A stretch of DNA of 64,000 bases from CAZNPL01 sp964574815. GTDB taxonomy: Bacteria > Planctomycetota > Phycisphaerae > UBA1845. This document shows, piece after piece, positions 1 to 9,852 of the stretch. Positions within the stretch are counted from its first letter, which is position 1; each line of letters starts with the position of its first letter. The stretch is from assembly GCA_964574815.1 (NCBI GenBank), contig CAZNPL010000036.1:1-64000 (forward strand). Reading direction: 5' to 3'. The position numbers were made by a program, and so were the translations under genes. The notes under the pieces were generated by a model that was not told where the DNA came from, searched no databases, and was given only the letters and a program-made list of their open reading frames with translations.

Positions 1-51
1 GTTCACCATGCCGAAAAAAAGTGAAATGCCCCCTACGCTGCTCAACTTGGG

Positions 52-1107
52 CTAGAGTTTCGACTGGAGATTCTTGCAGGTCTTGTAGTACTCGAGCACA
101 CGCTCCAACTCGGCTCGCCGGTCGTCTGTCTCCGCCTTGGCGACGGCCTTGGTCTGCAGCTCGATGGCCCGATCGACCAGCCCGATCTCGAAGACGGCAC
201 GGGCATAGGTGTCGACCTTGCTGCAATCTCCGCCCTCGCAGGCCTCGTATGCTATGGCGGCTGCTCGAAGCGTCAGGTCGGGCTGGCGGTGATCGAGCTG
301 CTCGATGCGCAGCAGCATCGACGCCAGAACGTGCATCGCCTCGGGATCGCCCCTGTGGGCCTCAATGTGCTTCTCAATGAAGTCCCGGAATCCACTCGCG
401 TCCTCTTCCACCGTCAGTTGGGCGTACATGATGGCATCGATCGCCGCCTCGTTCCGTGGATCGATTTCCAGGATCTCCTGCGCGACCATTCGGAACGCCT
501 CCCAGTCGCCGATGCTGGCCATCCGCTGCATGCGCCCGAACATCGGCGCAAGTCGCTCCTGCAGGGCGGCCCGCTCGATGTCGAAGCGCCCTCTGACGAC
601 ATCGTGGATGACCTCGTCCATCATCGGATCGCCGGGGTGTCCGTGCCAGACGAGCCGACCCTGCCGATTGACAATGAAGGCGTAGGGAATGCCGGCCGCG
701 CCGATCCCCCCCATGTATCGTGCGTGCGTGGTGCCCTCGGAGTCGTACCCGACACGGTAGTCCATCGCGTCCCCGCGCTTGCGGACGAAACGCTTTACCT
801 TGGAAAGTGACTCGCCCCGCCCCGGGCCGGATACCCCCAGCACGACGAGACCCTCGTCTCCATATTTCTTCTGCAGTTCGGTGTTGTGGGGGATCAGCTC
901 GATACACGGCGGGCACCAGGTGGCCCAGAACTCGATAAGGAAGACGTTGCTACCCTTGCCGTCGGCCAGGCTGACCGGCTCGCCTTTCACCCAGCGCCCT
1001 ATCGAGACCTCCGGAGCCGGGTCCCCGATCTTGAGCTGGGCGTTCGCACCGTTCGCGACGACCATCATCGCCAGAACCGTGCTCGATATCCTGCTGAATC
1101 TCAACAT
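52..1107 (-). CDS. Secreted TlpA/ResA-type thioredoxin-like protein with C-terminal helical repeats
   Basis: Probable thiol-disulfide oxidoreductase acting outside the cytoplasm. Residues 1-24 form a signal peptide ending ANGANAQ. A redoxin/AhpC-TSA fold follows, with the active-site motif FWATWCPPC (redox pair C65 and C68) and a later GIPYAFIVNRQGRLVWHG strand region typical of TlpA. The last ~170 residues are helical and TPR-like, which is longer than a plain TlpA (about 170 aa in total); such C-terminal extensions are frequent in planctomycete redoxins. I chose the ATG at 1107 because GGAG lies 9 nt upstream; an in-frame GTG at 1128 would add seven residues and spoil the signal peptide. 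It is divergent from the LolA-like gene. Family call firm, substrate unknown. Confidence 0.85.
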   Translation of the reverse strand: MLRFSRISSTVLAMMVVANGANAQLKIGDPAPEVSIGRWVKGEPVSLADGKGSNVFLIEFWATWCPPCIELIPHNTELQKKYGDEGLVVLGVSGPGRGESLSKVKRFVRKRGDAMDYRVGYDSEGTTHARYMGGIGAAGIPYAFIVNRQGRLVWHGHPGDPMMDEVIHDVVRGRFDIERAALQERLAPMFGRMQRMASIGDWEAFRMVAQEILEIDPRNEAAIDAIMYAQLTVEEDASGFRDFIEKHIEAHRGDPEAMHVLASMLLRIEQLDHRQPDLTLRAAAIAYEACEGGDCSKVDTYARAVFEIGLVDRAIELQTKAVAKAETDDRRAELERVLEYYKTCKNLQSKL

Positions 1108-1492
1108 TTTCACTGACTCCAGGGACACAGCGATCGGACTTAGAATGCTCTCGTCTCAGGCTGGGCCGGACCCGCCGATCGTGTGAGTTTACGGAGGCGT
1201 GGGGCCGAAATCAACACACCCCGCCGGCCCGAGCGCGTGACGGAACCGGCGGAATGTCCGCGATTCGTGCGTTTCGGGAGGCCGAGGCTCCTGCCGAGCC
1301 GCGCAGAAGAAGCGATTCCGCCCGGCCGGGAACGCGCTCAGGAACGGTCCAGGCGCCACGCGTTCGACACGTCCACGGCGCGCCGCCTTGACTTGTACGA
1401 CGATTGTCAACGTCGTAGGATACATCGTGGAGCATGATGAATAAGATGACCTGTGAGCCTTTTCCCTACGAATCCGCGAGGACTCCAACGCC
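1108..1492. other. Divergent intergenic region
   Basis: 385 bases between two divergently transcribed secreted-protein genes. The only clear signal is the promoter/palindrome at 1393-1421. The rest is GC-rich, with no convincing coding frame or RNA gene. Confidence 0.5.
1393..1421 (+). promoter_or_regulatory. Putative sigma70-like promoter with operator-like palindrome in the spacer
   Basis: TTGTAC (1393-1398) and TAGGAT (1416-1421) are 17 nt apart. A perfect 7-bp inverted repeat, TACGACG (1396-1402) and CGTCGTA (1411-1417) with an 8-nt centre, fills the spacer. A half-site of the GTCGTA kind is reminiscent of BlaI/MecI-type operators, but no such regulator is in the window. It would drive the LolA-like gene about 75 nt downstream. 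Confidence 0.4.
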
Positions 1493-2236
1493 ATGAGACG
1501 CCCCGCCTCTTGTTTGCTTGCTGCCTCGTTCTTGCTGATCGGCCCGGTTGCGGCCCAGCCGGCCGGCGACGTGAACACCGTCCTCGAGCAAGTCGAGGCT
1601 CGCGGAAAGACCATCGACGAAATTCGATGCAGCGTCGTCTACACCGTCGAGGACCGGGTCGCGGCGGACGTCGTCAAGCGATACGGCGAGATCACCTTCA
1701 GGAGGGCCGACCCGAACCCGCTCTTCATGATCACGTTCGTCAAGACCGTGCAGGACGGTATTCTCAGCCGCAAACGATTCTGGTATCTCTTCGACGGTCG
1801 CTGGTTCTATGAGGCACAGGAGCGCTCAAAATCCATCATCAAGCGGGACGTCGCTCCGCCCGGCACCACGATCGATCTGTTCAGCATCGAGAACGCCCCG
1901 TTCCCCATCCCGTTCGGCCAGAAGAAGGATGAGGTTCTGAAGCATTTCGAAGTCGCCTTCGGCTCCGGGGCGGATGCACTTGAAAACACCGATCATCTGG
2001 TCTGCACACCCAAACGCGGCAGCCGGGTGGCGAACGACTACAGCAAGATCGAGTTCTTTGTGGATCGCCAACTCCATCTCCCGCGGCGGATCGTCATGAC
2101 CTCCGAAGATCGCGCCAAGATCACCACCGCGGATTTCCCCAAGCTGTCTGAGAATTCGATTAATGTGGAACTGCCCGACTCGGTATTTCGACTGCCGCCG
2201 GAGACGAACAATTACTCGGTCGCCGTGGACGAGTGA
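1493..2236 (+). CDS. LolA-like outer-membrane lipoprotein carrier family protein
   Basis: 247 residues. Residues 1-22 are a signal peptide (hydrophobic core CLLAASFLLIGPVAAQ). The remainder has the LolA/LppX half-barrel pattern: an N-terminal helix with VLEQVEARGKTIDEIRCS followed by alternating strands such as YGEITFRRADPN, RFWYLFDGRWFYE and KIEFFVDRQLHLPRRIVMTSED. Planctomycetes carry several such periplasmic proteins; whether this one ferries lipoproteins is not shown. GAGG lies 11 nt before the ATG. It stands alone, 56 nt before tdh on the same strand, so read-through into tdh is possible. Confidence 0.7.
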   Translation: MRRPASCLLAASFLLIGPVAAQPAGDVNTVLEQVEARGKTIDEIRCSVVYTVEDRVAADVVKRYGEITFRRADPNPLFMITFVKTVQDGILSRKRFWYLFDGRWFYEAQERSKSIIKRDVAPPGTTIDLFSIENAPFPIPFGQKKDEVLKHFEVAFGSGADALENTDHLVCTPKRGSRVANDYSKIEFFVDRQLHLPRRIVMTSEDRAKITTADFPKLSENSINVELPDSVFRLPPETNNYSVAVDE

Positions 2237-2292
2237 CCGAAAACGCCCGCAACCGCCCGCGAGCATCGAGCATTACGAAAGGGGCTTTTTGA

Positions 2293-3435
2293 ATGGCTGA
2301 AAAGATGAAGGCGGTTCGAAAGGTCAGGAGCGAGAAGGGCCTGGAGGTCGAGGACATCCCCCTGCCGAAAGTGGGCGACTTCGATTGTCTCGTGCAGGTG
2401 GAGGCCGCCGGTATTTGCGGAACCGATCTGCACATCTGGAGCTGGGATCGCTGGTCGTCACGGCGCATCAAGCCGCCGCTGACCCTGGGGCACGAACTGG
2501 CCGGCACGGTGGTCGAGGTCGGCCGCGATGTCCGGCACGTGAAGGTCGGCGATTATGTCTCCGCCGAGTCCCATATCACCTGCGGGTTGTGCTATCAGTG
2601 CCGTACCGGGCAGGCCCACATGTGCCCCAACACGGTGATCCTTGGTGTCGACCGTGAGGGATGTTTCGCCGATTACGTCTCCATCCCGGAGAAGGTCGTG
2701 TGGCTCAACAATCGGGAGAAGAACCCGCCCGAGACCGCCTGCCTGCAGGAACCCTTCGGCAACGCCGTCTTCGCAACGCTCAACCAGGACATCGCCGGCA
2801 AGAGCGTGGCCGTCCTGGGCTGCGGGCCGATCGGGCTGTTCAGCGTGGCCATCGCCAAAGCGTCGGGCGCGTCGCGCGTTTTAGCCTCCGACGTCAACGA
2901 GTTCCGACTCAACCTGGCGGCGACGATGGGGGCGAGCCAAACGTTCAACCCGTCAGAGTACTCGATCGAAGGTGATAACAGCATCGTGAGCGCCTTCATC
3001 GAGGCCAACGGCGGCTATGGACTCGACATCGTTTTGGAGATGAGCGGCGCGCCCGCCGCAATCACGACCGCCTTCAAGACCGTCCGCAACGGTGGCGACG
3101 TCGTTCTGTTCGGAATCCCCTCAAAGCCGGTCGAGATCGACGTGGCCGAGAACATGATTTTCAAGAACGTGACAGTTCACAGCCTGAACGGTCGGCGCAT
3201 CTTCGACACCTGGTACAAGACCCGCTGGTTGATCGAGGGCGGCGTCGTGGATCTGCGCCCCCTGATCACCAGAACGATCCGCCTGGACGAGGTGAACGAC
3301 TCCATGCCGCTGCTGGCCGAGGGCAAGGCGTGCAAGCTCGTTGTCCGCCCCGACGGCAAGAGCCTGGACGAATTGCCTCCCAAGGTCGAGCGCGTCCCCG
3401 ACCCGAATATCAAGGGCACCCCGAAGCACCGCTGA
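2293..3435 (+). CDS. tdh: L-threonine 3-dehydrogenase (zinc medium-chain dehydrogenase)
   Basis: 380 residues, cytoplasmic. Oxidises L-threonine to 2-amino-3-ketobutyrate with NAD+, the first step of threonine breakdown to glycine. The GroES-like domain carries the catalytic zinc ligands C42 (GICGTDLHIW) and H67-E68 (GHELAG), plus the structural zinc cysteines C97, C100, C103 and C111. The Rossmann domain starts at the GCGPIGL motif (176-182). GTDLHIWSWDRW is diagnostic of Tdh among medium-chain dehydrogenases. Length is ~35 aa over E. coli Tdh because of a C-terminal tail rich in Pro and Lys. No kbl gene (the usual partner) is adjacent. Sorbitol-type dehydrogenase is a less likely alternative. 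Confidence 0.87.
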   Translation: MAEKMKAVRKVRSEKGLEVEDIPLPKVGDFDCLVQVEAAGICGTDLHIWSWDRWSSRRIKPPLTLGHELAGTVVEVGRDVRHVKVGDYVSAESHITCGLCYQCRTGQAHMCPNTVILGVDREGCFADYVSIPEKVVWLNNREKNPPETACLQEPFGNAVFATLNQDIAGKSVAVLGCGPIGLFSVAIAKASGASRVLASDVNEFRLNLAATMGASQTFNPSEYSIEGDNSIVSAFIEANGGYGLDIVLEMSGAPAAITTAFKTVRNGGDVVLFGIPSKPVEIDVAENMIFKNVTVHSLNGRRIFDTWYKTRWLIEGGVVDLRPLITRTIRLDEVNDSMPLLAEGKACKLVVRPDGKSLDELPPKVERVPDPNIKGTPKHR

Positions 3436-3505
3436 CGATGGACTGGGCTGCGCTGCCCCAATTGAGGCCCCACTGCGCCGCGTGAAACGCCGCTGTCCTG
3501 TTTCG

Positions 3506-6500
3506 TCAGGGGGTCGCGGTACACTCCAGCCACAGGCGGTAGTCGTTCCGCGTGATCGCGTTGTCGCCGTCGTAGTCGGCGCAGAGATTATAGAGCGGCC
3601 CACCGTTGTCCCGGCCAAATGTTACCATGAACCGCCCATAATCGAGCAAGGTCAATCGGCCGTCGCCGTCCAAGTCACACGGTTTCGCTCCATTGCAGAT
3701 CAACACGCAGAGATCGGACACCTCGTCACAGGATTCGGTTTCAGGATCGCACGGTCGTTCGCCCGCGATGCACCGGCCGGCAACGCAAGCCTCAGAGCCG
3801 TTACAGAATTCCCCGTCTTGGCACTCGTCGTTCGATACGCAGCAGTCCACCGTGGCACACTGCGCGGCGGATCCCTTGAATGTGCCGCTGGCCGCCAGGC
3901 AATCGATGCGGAAGGTGCCGTCGAAACACGTTTGGTTATCCTCACTACAGCATACACCGCAGTCACTGTCCGCGCAGGAGACACCGTCGCCGAGGAACGT
4001 ACCGCCCTCGCCGGTACACTCCGCCTGAGTCAAATCGGCGAGGCAGCCACGCCCATCGACGCAGCAGGCGCCGACGACGGGGGTGCACGCCGGGCTGATC
4101 TCGTCGCAGGCGGTGCCATCTCCGCGGTAATCGAACGGGCAGTCGATCGGTCGCCGCACGACACACGAACCATCCGGCAGGCAGCAGGCGCCGAAGGGGA
4201 TGCCCTCGGGGCACTGGTCCCCCGCGGGTCCTTCACAGGAGGTGCCGTCGCCGAGGTAGACGCTGTACCCGGTGGCTCCGAGCGCGAGGAATGTGGCGTG
4301 AGCACCCTCACAAGCGGCTCGCGACAGGTTGTCGCAACCAGAAATCATCTCTGAACCGAGTGTGAACTCGTAGCAGCAGGCGCCCGCTGGGCCCAGGCAG
4401 TCCGATTCGGCGCACGTGGAAAGGTCTCCCTGGTAGAGTCCGGCGCGCGCGAATGTGCACCCAAGGGGCGATGTGCCGTCGATGCACGATCCGTCCAATA
4501 TGCAGCAGGCCCCACTGACGAACGGTTGGCACGGCGGATTCAGTTCGTCGCACGCGGTCGCTGCGCCGCGGAAATCCCCGGCGCATTGATCCTCGGCCTC
4601 GACGGCGCACGTCCCATCCGGATGGCAGCAAGCACCGACATCTCCGGCCGGACAAACGTCGGCGTCGGCACCTTCGCAGGGAACGCCCTCGCCCAGGAAA
4701 ACGCTCTGTGCGGCGAAGCCGTATCCGGAGAGATAAATCTCGGCCGCCGAACAAGCGGCTTGTGTCGTCTGATAGCACTCTGTTCGAACTTCCCCCGTGA
4801 ACGGGCTCATGAACGAAATACAGCAAGCGCCCTTGGCCGGGCAATTGATTCCCGCGCAGGTTGTATCGTCGCCCTGGTAGTCGCCGGATCGCGTCCAGAT
4901 GCAATAGTCGGCCGTAACCTCGCCAATGCACGAATCGTCCTGGAGACAACATGCTCCGACGCCGAAGGGTTCGCAGGGCGGGTTCAGTTCGTCACAGGCG
5001 GTTCCGTCTCCGCGGTATTGACCGCGACAGCCCTCCCCCGTCGTAACCGTGCAACTCCCGTCCGAAAGGCAGCACGCGCCGATTTCTGCAGGGCACGTGT
5101 CACCCTCGATCCCCTCGCAGGGAACGCCCTCGCCAAGAAACATCACTTGGGCGTCGAAGCCGAAGATCGCACCGAGCGCGGGCAGCGCTTGCTCGCACGC
5201 CCGGCGAGTCGTCTGCGCGCACGCAAACGTGACCGCATCGAGGTCGGATGGATCGTCGAACGAATAGCAGCACGCACCGACAGCCAGACAATCGGTGTCC
5301 GTGCAGGCCGTGCCGTCGCCCTCGTAGATCCCTCCGCCAAAGAAACAACTGGCGTCCGTTGTCTCGATGCAGATGCCGTCATTCGTGCAACAGGCCCCGA
5401 GGGAGAACGGTTCGCACGGCGGGTTAAGTTCGTCGCAAGCCGTTCCGTCACCGCGGTAGAGGCCGGGGCAATCCTCTTTACGACGGACGACGCAAGATCC
5501 GTCGGGAAGGCAGCACGCGCCGTTCTTGGGACAGGATGAGGCAAGCCAATTGACGTTGCAAGGGACACCGTAGCCAAGGAAGCTCGTCGAGCTACCGGAT
5601 CTGACGGAAAGGGACGCGCATCCCTCTTCGGTCGTCTGCGAGCAGAAGCCGGCGAGGTCGCTGCGACAACAGGCTCCCGTGGTTAGACAGTCCACCGTCT
5701 CGCAGATGGTGCCGTCTCCCTGGTGAGTGCCCCGCAGGCTTCCGTGACACGTTGCGAGCGTTGTGCCGTCCACACAGTCGCCATTGAAAAGGCAGCATGC
5801 GCCTCCGGCAAAGGATTCACACGGGGGGTTCAGCTCGTCACACGCAGTGTTGGAGCCGCGGAAGTCGCCCGCGCAGCTCGCGCCGTCGATAACAACGCAG
5901 GACCCGTCGGCGTAACAGCAGGCTCCGTCGCAGAGCCTGGCCGTGCATTCCGAGCCGGGCCCTTGGAACGTGCCGCCGGTCGATTCGCAACCCGACTGCG
6001 TCCTGCCGTCGAAGCAAGAGGATCTCGCATTGTCGCAGCACGCACCACACGGCGCCGTTTCGCAGATCGTGCCGATGCCCATGAACGTCCGGAACCCGCC
6101 GTCGCAGTCGGCAGGAAGCACGTTGTCGATGCACCCCTCGCTCGACCGGCAACAAGCCCCGGTCGTTTCCGAGGGTTGGCAGGGCGGGTTGAGCTCGTCG
6201 CAGGCCGTGTTGTCGCCCCGATAGACTCCCGCACAGGCCTCCTCGATGGTGACGATGCAACTGCCATCCGGGCGGCAACAAGCGCCGGTCGGCGCGCACT
6301 CGTTCATATTCGGCCCGCCGCAGGGAACGCCCGTTCCTAGGAAAACCGTGCTGACGCCCGTGACCGCCTCGAACGTGTCGCAGCCGGTTTCAGTGTACTG
6401 CTCGCAAACACCTTCGTCGTCGCAGCAGGCGCCGGTGGCGGTGCAGTCCACGCTGCCGCACTGCGAGCCCTCACCCTGGTAATCACCGCCGTACGCATTG

Positions 6501-8887
6501 ACACAGGTTTGGGCCGACGTGCCGTCAACGCAGAATTCGCCAAGCAAGTCGAGGCAGCAGGCACCCCCGGCGAAGGGCGCGCACGGTGGGTCGAGTTCAT
6601 CACACGCACTGCCGGTTCCTTGATAGTCGCCGGGACATTCATCGGCAAGCGTCACGGCGCACGTACCATCCGGCATGCAGCAGGCTCCTTCGCACGGGTT
6701 CGGGATACAAACTGACCCGTCCCCCTGATAGGAGCCGCCTTCCTGGATGCAAAGGTCGCCGGGCACGACATCCTCACAGTAGGAATCCAACGGTCCGCAG
6801 CACGCCCCGCACGGAGCGCTCGCGCAATCGGTTCCCGCGCCCGCGAAGACCGCGTCGTCGTCGATCTGGGCGCACTGTTCGGCGGTTCGATTGTCGTAAC
6901 AATCCGGGAAAACAAACCCACGATCGCAGCAGGCGCCGGCGCAGGAATCCGGCTGGCAGATCGAATCGGAGCCTTTGAAGACGCCGTCGATCCGGTCGCA
7001 CTCGCTCAGCGTCACGCCGTCGATGCAGACGCCCGTATCAAACTCGCAGCATGCCCCGCACGGTACGGTGATGCACTCGCTGCCCGCTCCCATGAACGAC
7101 CCGCCGAGCGTCGTTTCACAGAATTCCTGCGTCACGTTCTCGCGGCATTGGTCATTCAGAACGCAACACGCGCCACAAAATTCGTCGCTCTTGCATTCGC
7201 CGTCGGCCGAGTCGCAGTACTCGCGCGTGCAGGGATCGCCGTCGTCCGGACATTCGCGCGGCTCGTCCCGGCAGCCGGCCACTGAATCGCAGCGGCGCGG
7301 TACGCAAAGGTCCGTCGACGGACACAGGCTGTCGTCCGGCGGAAAGGCACACCCTTCGGCGTCGGCTCCGGGCTGGTCGCCGATGCACTCGTTGCGCGTG
7401 CAATCGACCCCGTCGTCGCACTTGGAATCGTCGGCCCCGTTGAGGCACCCGAAGTTCGGATCGCACGTGTCGATGGTGCAGGACTTGCCGTCGTCACACT
7501 GTGCATCCACGGGGTCGTTGGCGCATTCGCCCGTCGGACTCACGCACCTGTCCACCGTGCAGTCGTGGGCGTCCGAGCAGTCCTTCGTGTCAGACACGCA
7601 CCCGCGGTCCGGGTCGCATCGCTCGTTGAGCGTACACTCGTCTTCATCAAAACACAGCGAATCATCCGGGGTCCGTGTGCAACCGGTGGACGGATCGCAG
7701 CCGTCAACGGTGCACGGGACACCGTCGTCGCAAATCGGCGCCGTTCCGGACTGGCAGTCCCCGTTGGTATCGCATGTCTCCAGACCGTTACACTGGTTCT
7801 CGTCGTCGCAACACCCGGTTCCGTCGCCCCGGTACACATTGGGCTTGATCGAGTCCAGGCAGATACTCACGTGCTCGATTACGCAGGAGCCGCCGAGCGA
7901 ACAGCACCCACCTGTGCAGATTCCCTCGACATCGCAGGTCTTGCCCGCCCTGAAGTGGCCCTGCAGCGCATCGCACTCCGCTTCCGTCACCAGGTCGTCG
8001 CACGTGCCCAACGGAAACAGGATCGTCTCGACGTAACAACACGCCCCGAGGGCGGGGGGACACTCGCTGGCAACCCCGCAATCGACGCCTTCGAGGTATA
8101 CATAGTCGGGCGACGCAAACCGTAAGCAGTCTTCCTCCGTGGTGACGAAGCAGGAACCCGAAGGTCCCGACGGGCAGCACGCGCCGCCGAACGGCGGACA
8201 CGTCGACGTGGCGCAGTCGGTACCGGCGCCCAGGAACAGGCCGTGACTGGACGCACAGTTGAACGGGTCGACGGGGCCGGTGCACTCACCGTCGGGATTG
8301 ACCGTCGCAAAACAGCACGCCCCTTCCCTGCAGCCGTCCGGCGGGCATGTGGTGAAGTTTCCGGCGAAGCTGGCCCCTTCAATCATGGCGCAGTCCCCCT
8401 GCGTCGAATCGAGGCAGCTATCGTCGGTCAGGCAGCAGGCCCCTGGACAGTCGCCGCACGTGGAATCGTCTCCCATGTACCCCGCGCCCCTGCTCGTGCA
8501 GAACTTCTCCGTGTAGTTCTCACGACAGTAGAACTCAAAACAGCAGGCGCCGTTCGGCAGCACCGGACAGTTGGCTCCGTCGCATGTGCTTCCATGACCG
8601 AGGTAGGCGCCGCTCGTTCCCTCACAGTTGAACCTCGCGCTGCCCGCCAGGCATTCTCCCGTGGGACGACAGCAGGCCCCGCGACATCGACCGGCGAAGC
8701 ACGTGGATCCCGCGCCCCCGAATTCGCCGTCAGGGTACGATTCGCAGGTTGCTTGAGAGACGAGCAGGCAACTGCCGTTATCCCGGCAGCACGCACCGTC
8801 CTGCGCGGCCGCGGTATCCGCCCCAAATGTGATCAGAAGGTACGTCAGGCACGCCACAAACGCCCAACATTGGGTTACGCGAATCAT
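3506..8887 (-). CDS. Giant secreted protein of ~33 six-cysteine GACC repeats with CTDC-like insert and dockerin-like C-terminus
   Basis: 1793 residues. A signal peptide (about residues 1-29, ending TAAAQ) is followed by eight repeats of ~40 residues that begin GACC and hold about six cysteines (GACC, DGSC, C, GxGTxC, DC). Next comes a stretch of CDDGVPCTVDGCD-type units like the Dictyostelium CTDC repeat, then ~25 further GACC repeats. From the 13th repeat every third unit carries the signature CDELNPPC and every third a longer unit with GVPCEG, so three-repeat blocks of ~145 residues were themselves duplicated. The end has two EF-hand-like loops, DLDGDGRLTLLDYGRF and DYDGDNAITRNDYRLW, as in dockerin type I. 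AGGAG lies 11 nt before the ATG. Function unknown; a disulfide-rigid extracellular or surface polymer is my inference. It is convergent with tdh. Confidence 0.9.
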   Translation of the reverse strand: MIRVTQCWAFVACLTYLLITFGADTAAAQDGACCRDNGSCLLVSQATCESYPDGEFGGAGSTCFAGRCRGACCRPTGECLAGSARFNCEGTSGAYLGHGSTCDGANCPVLPNGACCFEFYCRENYTEKFCTSRGAGYMGDDSTCGDCPGACCLTDDSCLDSTQGDCAMIEGASFAGNFTTCPPDGCREGACCFATVNPDGECTGPVDPFNCASSHGLFLGAGTDCATSTCPPFGGACCPSGPSGSCFVTTEEDCLRFASPDYVYLEGVDCGVASECPPALGACCYVETILFPLGTCDDLVTEAECDALQGHFRAGKTCDVEGICTGGCCSLGGSCVIEHVSICLDSIKPNVYRGDGTGCCDDENQCNGLETCDTNGDCQSGTAPICDDGVPCTVDGCDPSTGCTRTPDDSLCFDEDECTLNERCDPDRGCVSDTKDCSDAHDCTVDRCVSPTGECANDPVDAQCDDGKSCTIDTCDPNFGCLNGADDSKCDDGVDCTRNECIGDQPGADAEGCAFPPDDSLCPSTDLCVPRRCDSVAGCRDEPRECPDDGDPCTREYCDSADGECKSDEFCGACCVLNDQCRENVTQEFCETTLGGSFMGAGSECITVPCGACCEFDTGVCIDGVTLSECDRIDGVFKGSDSICQPDSCAGACCDRGFVFPDCYDNRTAEQCAQIDDDAVFAGAGTDCASAPCGACCGPLDSYCEDVVPGDLCIQEGGSYQGDGSVCIPNPCEGACCMPDGTCAVTLADECPGDYQGTGSACDELDPPCAPFAGGACCLDLLGEFCVDGTSAQTCVNAYGGDYQGEGSQCGSVDCTATGACCDDEGVCEQYTETGCDTFEAVTGVSTVFLGTGVPCGGPNMNECAPTGACCRPDGSCIVTIEEACAGVYRGDNTACDELNPPCQPSETTGACCRSSEGCIDNVLPADCDGGFRTFMGIGTICETAPCGACCDNARSSCFDGRTQSGCESTGGTFQGPGSECTARLCDGACCYADGSCVVIDGASCAGDFRGSNTACDELNPPCESFAGGACCLFNGDCVDGTTLATCHGSLRGTHQGDGTICETVDCLTTGACCRSDLAGFCSQTTEEGCASLSVRSGSSTSFLGYGVPCNVNWLASSCPKNGACCLPDGSCVVRRKEDCPGLYRGDGTACDELNPPCEPFSLGACCTNDGICIETTDASCFFGGGIYEGDGTACTDTDCLAVGACCYSFDDPSDLDAVTFACAQTTRRACEQALPALGAIFGFDAQVMFLGEGVPCEGIEGDTCPAEIGACCLSDGSCTVTTGEGCRGQYRGDGTACDELNPPCEPFGVGACCLQDDSCIGEVTADYCIWTRSGDYQGDDTTCAGINCPAKGACCISFMSPFTGEVRTECYQTTQAACSAAEIYLSGYGFAAQSVFLGEGVPCEGADADVCPAGDVGACCHPDGTCAVEAEDQCAGDFRGAATACDELNPPCQPFVSGACCILDGSCIDGTSPLGCTFARAGLYQGDLSTCAESDCLGPAGACCYEFTLGSEMISGCDNLSRAACEGAHATFLALGATGYSVYLGDGTSCEGPAGDQCPEGIPFGACCLPDGSCVVRRPIDCPFDYRGDGTACDEISPACTPVVGACCVDGRGCLADLTQAECTGEGGTFLGDGVSCADSDCGVCCSEDNQTCFDGTFRIDCLAASGTFKGSAAQCATVDCCVSNDECQDGEFCNGSEACVAGRCIAGERPCDPETESCDEVSDLCVLICNGAKPCDLDGDGRLTLLDYGRFMVTFGRDNGGPLYNLCADYDGDNAITRNDYRLWLECTATP

Positions 8888-9149
8888 GATTGGCTCAACT
8901 CCTGGCTATTGCAGTCTCACCGTGACCGAACAGGCCCTTGCCGCGAATCAACGATCTTGCTCGTCGCGACATGCTGGATTTACGCCCGGCCCCGGACGCC
9001 CTAGCGCATTTCGGCCCCGAAACGTATTGGCGGACGCCCGGCGGATTTCTTATCATTCGGTGGGCCGAGAACACGCACGAGACTTCAAGCGGCCGTATGC
9101 CCAGGAGGGACGAGCGTGCGCCCTGTGGCTGTCGAACCCGGCGATTCAA

Positions 9150-9740
9150 ATGAACTGGATCACAACGTCGACCATCCTCCAGAACCTCACTGACTGTGCC
9201 AACCATGCGGCTTGGGACCGGTTTAACCGACGTTTTACCGGGCCCATCGTGCGTTTCGGCCGGCAGATGGGCCTTACGGAGGCCGATGCCGAGGAGGCCG
9301 CCCAGGAGACCCTGCTGGCCTTTGCGGAGGGTTATCGCAAGGGCCGGTACGACCGGACCAAGGGCCGCCTGAGCCGCTGGTTGTTCGGCATCGCCTTCCG
9401 GCAGGCGCTTTCAAAGAAACGCAGCGTGGTTCGACGGACCGCACAGACGAACGCGCCGGTAGATTCGACCTTCTGGGATGGGTTGGCCGGCGAGGAGTCC
9501 GCGGCCACCGTCTGGGACAAAGAGTGGCAGGAGTCGATCCTGCAGATCTGCCTGGGTCGTGTCCGGGAGCAAGTCGAGCCTGCGACTTACAGGGCATTTG
9601 AACTCGTCATGCGCGACGGACAGACGCCAAAGCAGGCGGCAGACCTGCTGGGTGTGCCGGTCAAGGCCGTCTACAACGCCAAGTACACCGTCCTGACCAG
9701 GCTACGATCGATCAAGGCCGAGGTGGAGGAGGCGCTCTGA
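9150..9740 (+). CDS. ECF-family RNA polymerase sigma factor
   Basis: 196 residues. Region 2 is recognisable in AWDRFNRRFTGPIVRFGRQM and DAEEAAQETLLAFAEGY, and region 4 in the helix-turn-helix GQTPKQAADLLGVPVKAVY near the C-terminus. The frame is open far upstream, but the homology begins at this ATG (MNWITTST), so earlier starts were discarded. The next gene, 112 nt downstream, is a membrane Ser/Thr kinase with an N-terminal anti-sigma-like motif. Such ECF-kinase neighbours are common in Planctomycetes, where kinase activity is thought to control the sigma factor. The regulon cannot be read from the sequence. Confidence 0.87.
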   Translation: MNWITTSTILQNLTDCANHAAWDRFNRRFTGPIVRFGRQMGLTEADAEEAAQETLLAFAEGYRKGRYDRTKGRLSRWLFGIAFRQALSKKRSVVRRTAQTNAPVDSTFWDGLAGEESAATVWDKEWQESILQICLGRVREQVEPATYRAFELVMRDGQTPKQAADLLGVPVKAVYNAKYTVLTRLRSIKAEVEEAL

Positions 9741-9852
9741 TCCCCCAATCGTTAGAACAGCGGCAGGTTTTCGACCAATACATTCTGCGGGACGGTGTCT
9801 ATACGAGATACGCGTCCGCGCTCGGCTTCATTCGGAGTGAAAGGCGCCGAAC

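Noticed and set aside
4085..6600. Regularly spaced similar sequences every ~440 bp, at first sight CRISPR- or satellite-like
   Set aside because: They are the CDELNPPC-encoding parts of the tripled GACC repeats inside one open frame, with diverged third codon positions. Spacing is far too long for CRISPR.
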